From: Acrasis kona
Lineage: Eukaryota; Heterolobosea; Eutetramitea; Acrasida; Acrasidae
Length of the DNA: 32,544 nt
Direction: 5' to 3'
Assembly (NCBI GenBank): GCA_026419775.2
Contig: JAOPGA020001462.1
Location: 1 to 32,544 of the forward strand
Shown: positions 15,451 through 26,048 of the stretch, piece after piece
Layout: each line of letters begins with the position of its first letter
How positions within the stretch are numbered: position 1 is the first letter of the stretch
Program-made: the position numbers and the translations under genes
Notes under the pieces: model-generated
What the model was told of the DNA's origin: nothing
Databases searched by the model: none
The model's input: the letters and a program-made list of their open reading frames with translations, nothing else

Positions 15451-18283
15451 CGTCCCAATCAATCTCCAAATCATCCTTCTTTGAACTTGATTTCGTCGAT
15501 GCTTTTTTCGGTTGGAGTGGAACGGCTGTGCTCTTCTTGGGTTGCAAGATTCCATTGTTGGTGTCGATGGCCTTCTTTGGTTGAAGCATGTTGTTATTGT
15601 TGTTGTTATTAAACGACGTTGTTGGGTTTGTGTTCATGGAGAAGCCTTGTTGTTGTGGTCTGTGCTCTGTTCTCAAACCACCGCCCACTGGAGATATTGG
15701 TTTTTTGAGTTGTAGGGAAGAGGATGGTGCTGTTGTGGGTTGTATGGGTGGAGTGTCCCATGCACTCATGTCATCATCGAAGGGATTATCACTCTTGGCA
15801 GGTTGCTTCTTCTTGGTCACCAACGCATGGTTATTTGACGTTGTTGGAACGGTTGGCTTGTTCAAGTTTGCAAAGGCACTAGATCCTGTTGTACCTATTT
15901 TTTTATTTGTAGTATCGAGAGTCGCAGGGACACCGCCACTCATACGAAGCGTGGTCACCTTTGGAGTAGTAGCATCAAGAGATTCCCAAGCAGATCCAGA
16001 ACTACCGAATACATCATCGTCATCATCATAAAAGGTATTTCTAGTGTTGGGAACAGTTTCATCGTCCATGACATTAGATTTCTTGACAACTGGTGGTTCC
16101 CACTCACTAGCAGTCGAACCTTTAGGTGTCGATACGTTAGCAGTAGAAGAAGTATTGCGTGGAGGAGGAGGTTTATATTGACCTCCCATCGTACCAATAT
16201 GATTTTCAACAACAGCAGGCGAACCACCTGCACCGTCACCAACAACTTTATTCTTCAATACATTAACACCACTTGACAGTCCGCTCACTGCCCAATTATA
16301 ATAACCTCCATCGCCCCCTTGCTGTCCACCAGCAGCAGCAGCACCTGGCTGACCACTGGCACTCTTTTCTTGTCCAATCTGCACTCCGTCCTCTTGACTA
16401 ACAATCTGATCGAAACGATCGCTCTTACACACGGCGCTCAACCCATTCATGAAATCAGAAACACAATCAATGGCCAAATCTCTAACGCTTCTCTCCGGAT
16501 CAACAGCAACCGATATCACCGACGGTAACAACTTGGTGGCAATATCTCTGGTGGTATAATATTCCTTTGTGGCCGATAATGCCTTGAGAGCACTAATGCG
16601 ACTGTGTACAAAGGGATCGCGAAGAGATCTGGTGAATGCCGCCAACAACACTTTTTTGCGCGTCTTGTCGTCTAACGCGGGCGCCAATTTTCCAATGGCA
16701 ATTACCGAATTGGTCCTGATGGATGCTTCCTTGTCCGCTTGTAAATTCCACAAATTACGAATCAAGTCATCGTTGAGAACGTTGGCACTTAGTTTGGGTG
16801 CAATGTCAATCATGCTCTTGACGGTCATTTCTCTTAGTGCTGGTGCCGAATCCTTGAATCCCTTCGCTACGTTCGCGTATACTTTTTCTTCCACCTGTTG
16901 ATTGGTGAGATGTGGCATGATGGTGTTTAAATTCTTTAAAAGTGATACGCGAACCGTTCTGTCGTTGCTTTCGAATAATTCTAATATTTTGGGAATGAAC
17001 TCTGCTTTGAATTCTGTTTCGTTCATCATTGTTGATATTTTGAATATGGCGTGGATGGCCTTGGAACCACCTGATCCAAACTTGATGGCGTTGACGAGGA
17101 CTGGAAGGATTTTTCTCTTGCATGTGTTGACTGGTAGTGAGTCCAATTGATCTGGTAGACCTCTATGAACGGGTTAATACGTTAAGGACAAGCAGGACGC
17201 ACGTTAAGAATGTTTCGATGCTGACTGGGTCCTTTAGACTCAAATTATCAAGGAATAAACATGTCTCCACCATATTGTTGTTGAAGAATGGAACAGCAAT
17301 AAAGTTTGGTAGTGGAATTCTTTGTGCAGGATTATCTTGAATTAAATGATTGTACGACGATACAAGTTTCTGTCGAGGTGTTAATTTGATGTATTGTGAA
17401 AGAGCGAAAACCTTTGGCATCCTGTGTGGTGATCTCTTTAAATCTTGTGGCCTTTCTATTGGTCCTTCGAAGACTTCAAAAACAAGGCATCCCAACCCAA
17501 AACTATCTACACGATCTGGGAACTGGGCCACGACGTCCCATCTCTGGGAATTAACTTCGGGCGCTTTGTATTTATGAGACAAGTAGCCGTATAATTTCTA
17601 CCAAGGTTGAAGACAAGAGGAAAACAAGTATGTACTCTGATGGGAAATCCATATGTGCCTTGTTCATTTACGGCACCTTCTTGAGCGACTGCATTTGGAT
17701 CAAGAACTTCAGAAAGAAAACCAAGCTCTCCAATTTTCCATTCTCCTGCTTCATCAACATAAATTGATTGTGAGCTAATGTTGCCGTGGTACAAATGTTT
17801 AGAATGAAGGAAGATGAGTCCTTGTGCAACAGAGTATATTCCCCAAGAAACAGCATCTTGGAGATTTGATGGACCACTAGAACCGTTCGAGCGCAGATAT
17901 TCCAAAACAGGAGTTACATATTCCGTAACGATGTATAATACATTAGGCAGTTCTACACCACTGAAAAATTATTTAAATATGCGCGAATAGAATTACTCTA
18001 GATATGGAACCATGTTGGGATGTCGAATTGCTCTCATCCTTTTAAATGTATTTCTAGCCAATTCAAGCTTTTCTTGATTTGTAAACATTTTCGAACACTT
18101 GTATCAAACAAACCTGGAGCAACGTCCTTGGTAATGTCGAAAGAAAAAATTGTAACTAAACCCTGGTCCGAATTTTTTCCTCCCCTCCGATATCTTCCAT
18201 AACATTGTCTCCGCATATTGCTTACCAATCTCATAGGGAAATTCCTTCTTTCCAGTGAGCAGACCACCCGCTTGGTTGCCCAT
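15443..18283 (-). CDS. SCYL1-like pseudokinase with HEAT repeats
   Basis: Five exons: 18114-18283, 17997-18072, 17636-17960, 17203-17597, 15443-17162; introns of 41, 36, 38 and 40 nt. An N-terminal kinase-like domain opens MGNQAGGLLTGKKEFPYEIG. Active-site residues are lost: HGN where kinases have HRD, and IGELGF in place of DFG. Then come RHPNMVPYLDG, SHKYKAPEVNSQRWD and FGLGCLVFEVF, followed by about 300 residues of HEAT repeats (VRVSLLKNLNTIMPHL, ALREMTVKSMIDIAPKL, SVRDLAIDCVSDFM), as in SCYL1/Cex1, which act in COPI/Golgi traffic and tRNA export. The disordered tail has several SAWD/WE motifs and ends DWDAF, possibly adaptor-binding. The T6 run 18173-18178 must be T5 to keep frame: WKISEGRK then aligns ungapped and the total becomes 895 codons. 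The first intron has a weak donor, GTTTGT. Confidence 0.9.
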
Positions 18284-18348
18284 TTATTGACGATTAATAT
18301 GAAGTTGATTGTAAACATTCAAATTCACACGTTAGAACTAGTGCAACA

Positions 18349-19770
18349 ATGATGATGAGATGTATTAGAAGCTGTCATTTTCGTTTGTTCACACCAAATC
18401 AGATCAAGGGCAAATTACCAGTATTCACGAATCAAAAAAGGTTTCATCCAAAAACGCCAAATTCACAAGCAACAAATCAAGAATTTCTTTATAGAATTCT
18501 ACGAAAGGACCACCACGAACATGACTCGCTAGAATTATTCGAAGACAGATCAGGCGATGATGTAACCAACATCAACAACTATCTCTGCACTGAATACCTA
18601 CCAAACCTCGTGAAACAAAGAAAATCAATACCGCTAAGATACATGCTTGATGCTTACAAGACCAATGATAGATTTCGAGAATTATGTCCCGAAGTGGGTG
18701 CGATGCTCATTTCTGGGTTAATAAAAGTGTTTGTCGATAGCAATAATATAAACAGGGCCATTCGCACCTTTAAGGTTGAGGTCCTGATGTGCAATGGTGA
18801 GGAAACAAGTACATCAGGTAGAGTCCGTTGTGCATTGCCAACTGAAAATGATATTCATGTATTTGATGACATGGAACTTTTAAATTACATTTTAGAATCT
18901 TCATTAAAATATAATGCATTGTCCCCCGAAATTGCACTTAACAGGACTATTAACCTGTACAAACAAATTTCTTCGTGTCCTGATAATTTGTTATTACTTC
19001 CCACCACACAAATCATAAACACTTTAATAGCGGGATGTGCCAAACTTGGTTTGCACGAAAGGGCGATGAACTTTTACAAAAATGAATTAATCGGTGCGTT
19101 GAATCTCCGTCCAACTCTTGATACTTTTGGTCAGTTAATAAGGGCCTATGCCACAAACATTTGCAATATAGTCTATTCTGGCAACATTAATTTCTTAACA
19201 AATCAATTTGATAAGGCTTATGACTTTATTGTTAAAGAGATGAATAAATATGAAATAAAGCCGAATCCAATCTTTACGAATTATGCTATCATGAGTTTTT
19301 CTGCTCTCAATCAACAAGATGAGGTGAGCAAGGTTTTGGTTCTTTACAAGCGTAGTTTTGGTTTCGAAGCCAATCACTACACTCTTGATTTTATGTTGAA
19401 TGGTTTGACAAAATCAACAAATCCCAATCACAACGAAGTAATGGCGCAGGCTAAACAAATTTTATTAACAATGGCGTCTACTGGTATGAGTCCCACCATA
19501 TACTCTTATAACATCATGTTGACTGGTTATACAAAGAGGGCTTTGATTGACGATGCAGTTGATTTCTTTTATGCAAACATGTTACCCACTGTGCATAGTG
19601 TAGAATCCAACATCCTTCCATTTATTGCTGCTGATTCAGTTTCATTCAATATTTTAATTGGAGCACTCTATAGATACCAACAAATCGAACGTATTCGGCA
19701 GTTGAGAGATACTCTTGTGATAAACAAACTTGATCAATATGTTCGCTACTTGGACGAGGTAAAATATTAA
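18349..19770 (+). CDS. Pentatricopeptide-repeat protein, probably mitochondrial
   Basis: 473 residues, single exon. The basic, acid-poor start MMMRCIRSCHFRLF with KRFHPK soon after looks like a mitochondrial targeting sequence. The body is alpha-helical with several PPR-like units: IINTLIAGCAKLGLHERAMN then FYKNELI; TFGQLIRAYATNI; NYAIMSFSALNQQDEVSKVL; YTLDFMLNGLTKS; and SPTIYSYNIMLTGYTKRALI, the clearest, followed by SFNILIGALYRYQQIERIR. PPR proteins bind organelle RNA base by base and act in processing, stability or translation. The target here is unknown. Start codons of this gene and the SCYL gene are 65 bp apart on opposite strands. It converges on the coiled-coil gene with 23 bp between stops. 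Confidence 0.8.
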   Translation: MMMRCIRSCHFRLFTPNQIKGKLPVFTNQKRFHPKTPNSQATNQEFLYRILRKDHHEHDSLELFEDRSGDDVTNINNYLCTEYLPNLVKQRKSIPLRYMLDAYKTNDRFRELCPEVGAMLISGLIKVFVDSNNINRAIRTFKVEVLMCNGEETSTSGRVRCALPTENDIHVFDDMELLNYILESSLKYNALSPEIALNRTINLYKQISSCPDNLLLLPTTQIINTLIAGCAKLGLHERAMNFYKNELIGALNLRPTLDTFGQLIRAYATNICNIVYSGNINFLTNQFDKAYDFIVKEMNKYEIKPNPIFTNYAIMSFSALNQQDEVSKVLVLYKRSFGFEANHYTLDFMLNGLTKSTNPNHNEVMAQAKQILLTMASTGMSPTIYSYNIMLTGYTKRALIDDAVDFFYANMLPTVHSVESNILPFIAADSVSFNILIGALYRYQQIERIRQLRDTLVINKLDQYVRYLDEVKY

Positions 19771-19800
19771 ATAAAAATTACAAAATAAATTTTTTATTTT
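19766..19800. terminator. Convergent 3' ends with overlapping poly(A) signals
   Basis: Between the PPR stop (19768-19770) and the coiled-coil stop (19794-19796, minus) lie 23 bp containing AATAAAAATT and AATAAATTTTTTATTTTTT. Signals for both strands are present in this short AT block. Confidence 0.55.
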
Positions 19801-22800
19801 TTCAATCGAGGAGCCGAGTTTGACCGTGACGTCGTCACATTGCTGCTTCTACTTGTGTGTTCTACTCTAGATGTATTGCTGCCACTACCATTCGCCTGAG
19901 GATTTCTCCTCTTTTTTACGGACGAACTACTTTTTGAGGAAGTCACGGTTGAATTTACAATGGATGGTTTAGAATTATTATTTCTTGAGGCGTGACCATC
20001 TAACAGCTGTTCTTTTTGTTGCCGTACATACTCCTGATACTCCTGAATGCGATCCTTGGGACTTCGACTTCTATTCGGACTATTGTGTCTATTATTTTCA
20101 TGCAAGTGATCGTTATTGTACGACACCCGCCTTGGCTGTTGTTCCTCTGATGACGCCATGTACACACTACTGTTACCAGATAGGGAACTCCTAGCCGGAG
20201 CGAGTATATCGCTCACTCCTAATGACATTCTAGAGGATTGATTTCTGGAGGATGGAACATACATGTCAGAGTTTCTTGATTCTCTTCTTGGAGGAGAATG
20301 ATGACTATTATATCTCGAAGAATGAAGATCAGTCCCTATCGAACTTCTATGGGTGGTCATTGTCAAATCTGATTGAGAAGGTTCTCCTATATTGACGTCC
20401 TCTCCTTGTCTTCTTTCCTTTTTTTCCTTTTGCTTTCTTTTTATTTTCAGCTTGAAAAAAAATAATTAAAAAATAATTAAAAAATAAAAATTAAATACCA
20501 AATAATTTTGTAATTCATTCTGCCGTATGCTTTGCCTAAAATACTTGTCTTTTACATTTTTATATTTTTTTGTGACCCTATCCAATTCATCTCTACTTTT
20601 ATCCAATTCCATTTGTATAATCTTGCTCCTATCCAAATCACCTCCACCTCTGGTACTGTTGCCTTCGTCTGTAATGTGTGAATTGTTGAACACGCTTCTA
20701 CTAGCTCTTGCAATGGAATCCAATTCGTATTGTAAATTATTCTTTTCTGACCTCAATTTGGAAATCATCTCTTGCATGTTGATGTTATCTTGTTTTAGTT
20801 CGCTCATGGATTCTAAATTCATGGTAGAAGATGATAACTTCAACCGATCGTTTTGTGATTTTACATTCGAAAGTTCTACATTTAAATTGGAGATTTCCCT
20901 CTGATAAGTAGTTTTGAGCACCGAAATCTCCATCGTCTTTTCTTCCAAGTGTTTTGATAACAAACTACCATCTCCAGATCTTTGTAAACTTAGTTGCGAC
21001 TGGAGTTGACTGATGGTCGAAATGTAACTCTGTCTCTCTTCATCTCTAGCCTTACTATCGGCAGCTACTCTAGTTTCCAACTCCCTCACCACCTTGCCCA
21101 GGTCTTGTTTGAGAGTGGTATAGGTCAAATCATTACTCTTGATTTGACCGTTCAAATTTACGACTTGATTTTGCAAATTGGAAATTTGATTTTTTAGTTC
21201 CATTTCGATTCGATCCCTATCCATGTCTCCACTTTTTAATTTGTGGAAATTTCTAGAAATGGATTCGACATAATGAATCAGACTGGCATCCTTCGAAGGC
21301 GAAGAAGAACCTACCGATGAGCCAGCCATGGAACGTAATTGATCCTTGACGGTATCGTTTTGTTGATTCAAAGTGTCCATCTTTTGATTTTGTAAAGAAA
21401 TGATTCGATTACAATCCGAAATGACCATTTCCAAATGTGAAATTTTGTCATCGTATGATGACTTTAACATGGTGAGCCTTGTATTGACTTGCGTTCTTTC
21501 GTCCTCTAATTGATCATTTGCGTCGCGTAATTGTCTCTCGAGTCGACGAATCTCATCTTCCTTGTGCACGACCGACTCTTGCAAATCATCCATGTCGTGC
21601 CTCTTGTTGTCGACTTGTTTTTTTAATAACTCGAGCTCTCTCGAATAGTCCTGTACTTGTCTATTCAATCCATCCCTTCTGCTCATCACTTCGTCCAATG
21701 ACAATTTCAACATGTCGCGATCCCTTCGAACATCTTCAAATGTTGCATGTAGGTCGTCTCGTTCCTTGCGTGCATCTTCCAAAAATCTTCTCGTTGTTTC
21801 GTTGTCGGATGTGTTCTCGAGGGATTGCCTCCTTAGCGAATCCCTTTCGTTACATGCATCTTTGAGTGATTTTTCAATCACGTCAATTTCGCTTCTTAAA
21901 TGTTGATTCGATTTTTTCAAGCTGTCCTTTTCGTTATTTACGTTTTCTAGTGATGCTTTGAGTCCATCTAAGGAGCATTTGAGTGATTCCTTTTCGTTGT
22001 TTGCTTGATCCAACTTTGATTTTAGATGGTGATCGGATATTTGCGTGTTGCTCATGTTTCGTTTCAAATCTTCCATTTCTGATTGTTGATCTCTGATTTT
22101 TGATTGACTCTTTTCCAGGTCCACTCGTAGGATATCAATTTCGGCCTTTTTTTCGTCGAGTCGCTTCTCAAAGTCAATCCTTAGTTTTGTTTCGAATTCG
22201 TGCGAGAGGCCATCTTGAATGTGAAGCCTTCCTCTGAGTTCGCTCAATTCTTCTTTTAATTTTACATTTTCTTGATGTTGAAGCTCGAATCGTTCCTAAA
22301 TGTGTGAGTTGACACGTGAATGAAAAATGATTTACTTTTTGACCTGCTTTGAATGATTTTAGATCCTCGAGCATTTGTGTTTTTGCATTGTTAATAATGT
22401 CCTCTAGGTAAACTTTCTCATCGACGAGAGTATTGATCTTGTGTTGTGCTTTGCCAAGAATGTTGAGTAGATCGAACTTCATGTCGAATTCTATCGTGTT
22501 GATTGCCTCCATCACTTGTTCGAGTGGAAGATCTCGATTGAGAAAAATTAAATTTCTTAATCCAGCGGACTGATCGTCCTTTGATGAGTATCTTTTTCTT
22601 TCCTCTTCGAGAATCTGAAGTTGATTGGTCAAGTTTTGAATTCGTTGTTGATGGTTTTCCTGTTCCTCAAAATACGCCTTTTTCCACATTTCGTTTTCAA
22701 TCTGCAAGTCATCATTTGACCTCATTGCCTTTCGTACCATATTGTCACTGGAAATTAATACAACGTTTGAATGTTGCTCTTACTTTGATTTTGGCATAGG

Positions 22801-23002
22801 TGATTCGGAAAATAATATGTGATTGAGAGAAGTGTCTGAGATTGAACTCTGAGTGGATGATTAAAGACAAGTTCAAATTTAGAATTACTTTGTTAGCAAC
22901 AGATAGCGTATTAGAGACAGCCTTGAGATCTTCATCGTCGTCGCTTATTGTTATGTCGCTTTGGATGGAGCTTATGGAGTCATCCTCGTCTTTGGACTGC
23001 AT
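19794..23002 (-). CDS. Long coiled-coil protein with Ser/Arg-rich tail
   Basis: Five exons: 22889-23002, 22784-22848, 22336-22747, 20499-22295, 19794-20450; introns of 40, 36, 40 and 48 nt. All are in phase and sum to exactly 1,015 codons (1,014 aa). The acidic start is MQSKDEDDSISSIQSD. From about residue 60 to 770 it is nearly uninterrupted heptad-rich coiled coil (for example NERDSLRRQSLENTSDNETT, LRSEIDVIEKSLKDACNERD), with a less regular insert FLNRDLPLEQVMEAINTIEF near residue 105. The C-terminal ~200 residues are disordered and rich in Ser, Arg and Asn (RSRSPKDRIQEY, SKSSSSVKKRR). I do not recognise the family. Such layouts are common in centrosome, basal-body, cilium and Golgi-tether proteins; this is inference only. 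The 48-nt intron 20451-20498 is almost pure A/T. Confidence 0.8.
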
Positions 23003-23213
23003 GAAACCGCAACGATATTTGTGCCAGTTTTAGTTGACTGAGAAAAGGCGGAGACTTGCAAACATGAGAGGGAGTTAAGTTAGGCACGATATAGATGTTT
23101 GACCAACTGTATTGCACAGGTAAGTAATTACTAGAATTATTGATGCTTCTAAATTGAGATCAGATTACACTGTTATATATCGTAGCATTTATAATCAAAT
23201 TAACTGTACATGT

Positions 23214-23628
23214 TTACAAGTCACCATCATCTTCCGAGTCATCATAATCGTTCGCATCTGAATCTTTTATTGTCTTCAACTTCATTTTCTCCAAAATGAA
23301 TTTTCCCACCTTATACTTCTGTGACTCCTCGTAGGCCTCTTCGTATTTCCATCCTAAAATCGTATGGCATAAATTGCAGTAAATATCACAAACAACATGA
23401 AGGCCAGTTATCAGTGTACGTTCTTCGTTTGGTCCTAAGGAAACATTCACCCTAGATTATTAGTTATGTCTGGTGAATGACTTACGCTTTATTAAACAAA
23501 TAGGCTTTTCCATGTCTTCCATGGAAATTCTTCGATATTACATCATCCTTCATCGACAAATGGACTTTGCAAGTGCTGCAGCAATACACTCTTGAACCAT
23601 CAAGGTATTTTTGAAAAACTTTACCCAT
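23214..23628 (-). CDS. Yippee-like zinc-binding protein
   Basis: Exons 23486-23628 and 23214-23451, with a 34-nt intron (23452-23485, GTAAGT...AATCTAG, phase 2); 127 codons with stop. The spliced product has the Yippee domain: [20 protein letters not shown] (first CxxC), [36 protein letters not shown] and [12 protein letters not shown] (second CxxC, conserved GW), then [17 protein letters not shown]. The four Cys form one zinc site in a Mis18/cereblon-like beta fold. YPEL proteins are linked to nucleus, centrosome and mitotic functions; Moh1 is the yeast form. The Asp/Ser-rich tail ([14 protein letters not shown]) is an extension past the domain. Divergent from the next plus-strand ORF, 74 bp between starts. 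Confidence 0.93.
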
Positions 23629-23702
23629 TCTCAATAAATTATTAGGAGTCTATTTGTCTTGCGTGTGTTTGTTTGAAGTTCTTATAGCCAGCCAACTTGA
23701 AA

Positions 23703-24148
23703 ATGTCAAACTTTCTTACAATACATGAGGTTGAAGACAAACACACTACTACTAAACACAAAAAGCCATTACATAAACAATTGGCATATATTATGTATAA
23801 AGTGGCGGAATTTTATTTTTACTGAAATACATCCTCCAAATAGATCACACTTTTTGAATTGAATGATTGGTGTTGGTTGCAGTTACCCTCAATGCACGTC
23901 AAACAAAAATCTTCCCAGACGTTGGTTACATTCCATACATCGTATTATTTTATGCTGCCGCATATTATCTCAGAGTAGTAAGAACATTGTTAGTTTCTCC
24001 TCTCTACATCATAGATCTCATTTGTCAGGTACCCAATGTAACTAAGCCTAGTCCGCCTCTTTCAAACTCCCTCTCCGTTCCCGGACTTTCTTATCGATCT
24101 TGTTGTATTATTAATACCCACCGTTGGAAGCTTTCCTTATTTTTGTAA
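23703..24148 (+). CDS. Putative small membrane protein, exons unresolved
   Basis: From ATG 23703 a frame reads MSNFLTIHEVEDKHTTTKHK and on to QLAYIMYKVAEF before TGA (about 40 codons). From about 23,880 to 24,146 another frame reads LNARQTKIFPDVGYIPYIVL, then FYAAAYYLRVVRTLLVSPLY and IIDLIC, a likely membrane hairpin. The two may be exons of one gene with the acceptor TTGCAG at 23874-23880, but the available donors leave the wrong phase, so either a one-base sequence error or another exon is needed. After the hydrophobic part the frame turns Ser/Pro-rich. Family not recognised. It lies between the divergent Yippee gene and the MATE gene. Confidence 0.35.
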
Positions 24149-24183
24149 ACATGTCGGAAATTGTACATCTTTGAGCACAAAAC

Positions 24184-25897
24184 ATGGAGGCGTCTGATAC
24201 TTCACAGCAGAATAATGAGGTTTTGTACTCAGAGCAAATGGACATTGAATTAGAAGACTCTGCTGAAGAGCACTTGCGAGGTGTGGAAAGTAAGGAAGAA
24301 CCAACATTAGTTCAGGAGGTTGGTAACATTCAACCCTCATCAATATTTCAAACTTTCACCAAAGAAGTCTGGAACCTCTTTAAACTCGCTTTGGTAAGTT
24401 TTGCAGATTTATTGGTGTATTTTTACATGTTACCCAAGCCCATCTTCGTTACGTTTATTTCATTTTCCACTATGCAAGTTGTGGACATGTTATTTCTTGG
24501 AGCATTAAATAATAGCCAGTTTATAGCTGCAGCATCTATTTCAAGTGCTTATACAACCTGTTTGGTGTATATACCGATAGGAATGGTATCTGCCCAGTAA
24601 GTGCTTTGACATTCAAACATTAACCACCAATCAAGAGACACATTAGTATCGCAGGCATTCGGTGCTAGTAAGTTCTCCACCACATTAATTCTAACAAAAT
24701 AGAAAAGCCACATGTAATCAAATTAGTTTTGTCGAGAACGATATTAATTACAACACTTGTGTTCATTCCAGTTACTCTCTTGTTCTTGTTTCCCGGAACG
24801 GTGTTCAGGGCCATGGTTATTGAATCCGAACAGCAGGTAGCTTCATATGCTGTCTCCTTTCACAAAGATTGATAGTACCCGGTCTATATCCATTCTTGAT
24901 TTATAGAATATTCGCTAGCTATCTCACTTCACAGAGTAGAGTTTACACGCCCATGGCCATTGGCATTCTTTCTAATATTTGTAACATTTTGTTTAATTCT
25001 CTTCTTGTATCCGGTATAGGCTACCAAGGATTAGGTTTCGACGGTGCTCCAATTGGAACATCCCTAGCGAGGCTTGTAATGGCGATCGCCGTCATTTCGA
25101 TTGTTACTTTCACTCAATACCGTTCTAAAAAGAATAAGGAGGATGTTCCCGATATTCTTCCTGAAATGAACAAGGAAGCCATCACAGAGTATCTGAGGCA
25201 AGTGGTAGACTGGGTGGGTATCAAGGAGTTCTTTAAACTTGCAGTGCCTTCCTTCTTGATGCAGTGCTTGGGATTGTGGGCATTCCAATGTACTGCTATA
25301 TTGGCGGCAAGAATTGGAGAGAAGAGCGTAACTGCTCATGGTATTGTTCTTGGTTTGGGAATTCAAACATTTATGATTCCTGCTACGATTGGAGTAGCTA
25401 CTTCCATTCGTGTGGGTCAAAGATTAGGTGCTCAGGATGCCCTGGGTGCCAAAAGAGTTTGTTATACTGGTATCATTATGGGTGCTTCTGCTATGTCTAT
25501 TAGCGGAATTGTTATTGTGAGCATTAGAAATGTGTATGCAAGATTATTTATTGATGATGATGCAGTTGTAGAAATCGCATCTAAAATCATGATTTTATCC
25601 GCCTATTGCCAAATATTTGATGGCATACAGGCTGTTTGTGGTGGTGTGTTAAGGGGAACTGGCAGACAGAACATTGGAGCGATTAGTTTGTTCGTTTCTT
25701 ATTATTTAATTGGAACTCCTATTGGATGCTTTTTAGCGTTTTATCTAGAGTGGAACTTGCTTGGACTGTATGTTGGGCTTTCCACAGGTGCTACTTCGCT
25801 AACCATCTTCCTCTTCTTGTATTTGTACTTCAAGGTAGATTGGGAAGAAGAAGTTCGAAAAGCACTCAAGAGAGTAGAGACATCAGATGCACAATAA
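24184..25897 (+). CDS. MATE-family multidrug/metabolite efflux transporter
   Basis: Exons about 24184-24596, 24655-24667 (13-nt micro-exon) and 24703-25897; introns 58 and 35 nt with GTAAGT donors. The acidic N-terminus (MEASDTSQQ...) is cytosolic. Two bundles of membrane helices follow, as in MATE antiporters: FVTFISFSTMQVVDMLFLGA, the conserved QAFGA (across the micro-exon), LIVPGLYPFLIYRIF, GAPIGTSLARLVMA, then in the second half AVPSFLMQCLGLWAFQCTAI, IPATIGVATSIRVGQRLGA, GVLRGTGRQNIGA and YLIGTPIGCFLAF. It exports organic cations or metabolites against H+ or Na+; the substrate is unknown. About 540 residues, near the eukaryotic MATE length. Two one-base deletions are needed to keep frame: one at the first exon junction (CAG|GTAAGT with one G lost) and one in the AAA run near 24865. 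With both restored the exons sum to a whole number of codons. Confidence 0.88.
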
Positions 25898-26048
25898 ACA
25901 CTGTTACTGTGATTTAAATTTTTATTTACTTTCGTGTCATAAATAAAGGAGAAAGAACTGTTCCTAACAAAGGGAAATCAATAAAAGAGGACGTCAAAAA
26001 TGATTATGTCAATCAACTCAACTTACAAAAAATTGAGCTCTCCACAAC

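Noticed and set aside
15078-15458. 126-codon Ser-rich minus-strand ORF
   Set aside because: Antisense shadow of the Glu/Asp-rich tail of the SWI3-like gene; Ser runs are the reverse complement of GAA/GAG/GAC tracts.
15588-16031. 147-codon hydrophobic plus-strand ORF
   Set aside because: Antisense to the conserved SCYL tail (Asn/Pro/Thr-rich); Leu/Val runs mirror AAC/AAT codons.
17999-18283. 46-nt alternative intron GTAAGC...GGGGAG in the first SCYL exon
   Set aside because: It would restore the frame but remove WKISEGRK, which aligns ungapped with the SCYL1 N-lobe; a one-base T-run error is simpler.
20527-20904. 125-codon plus-strand ORF
   Set aside because: Antisense to the coiled-coil gene, whose exon set is in phase and sums to whole codons.
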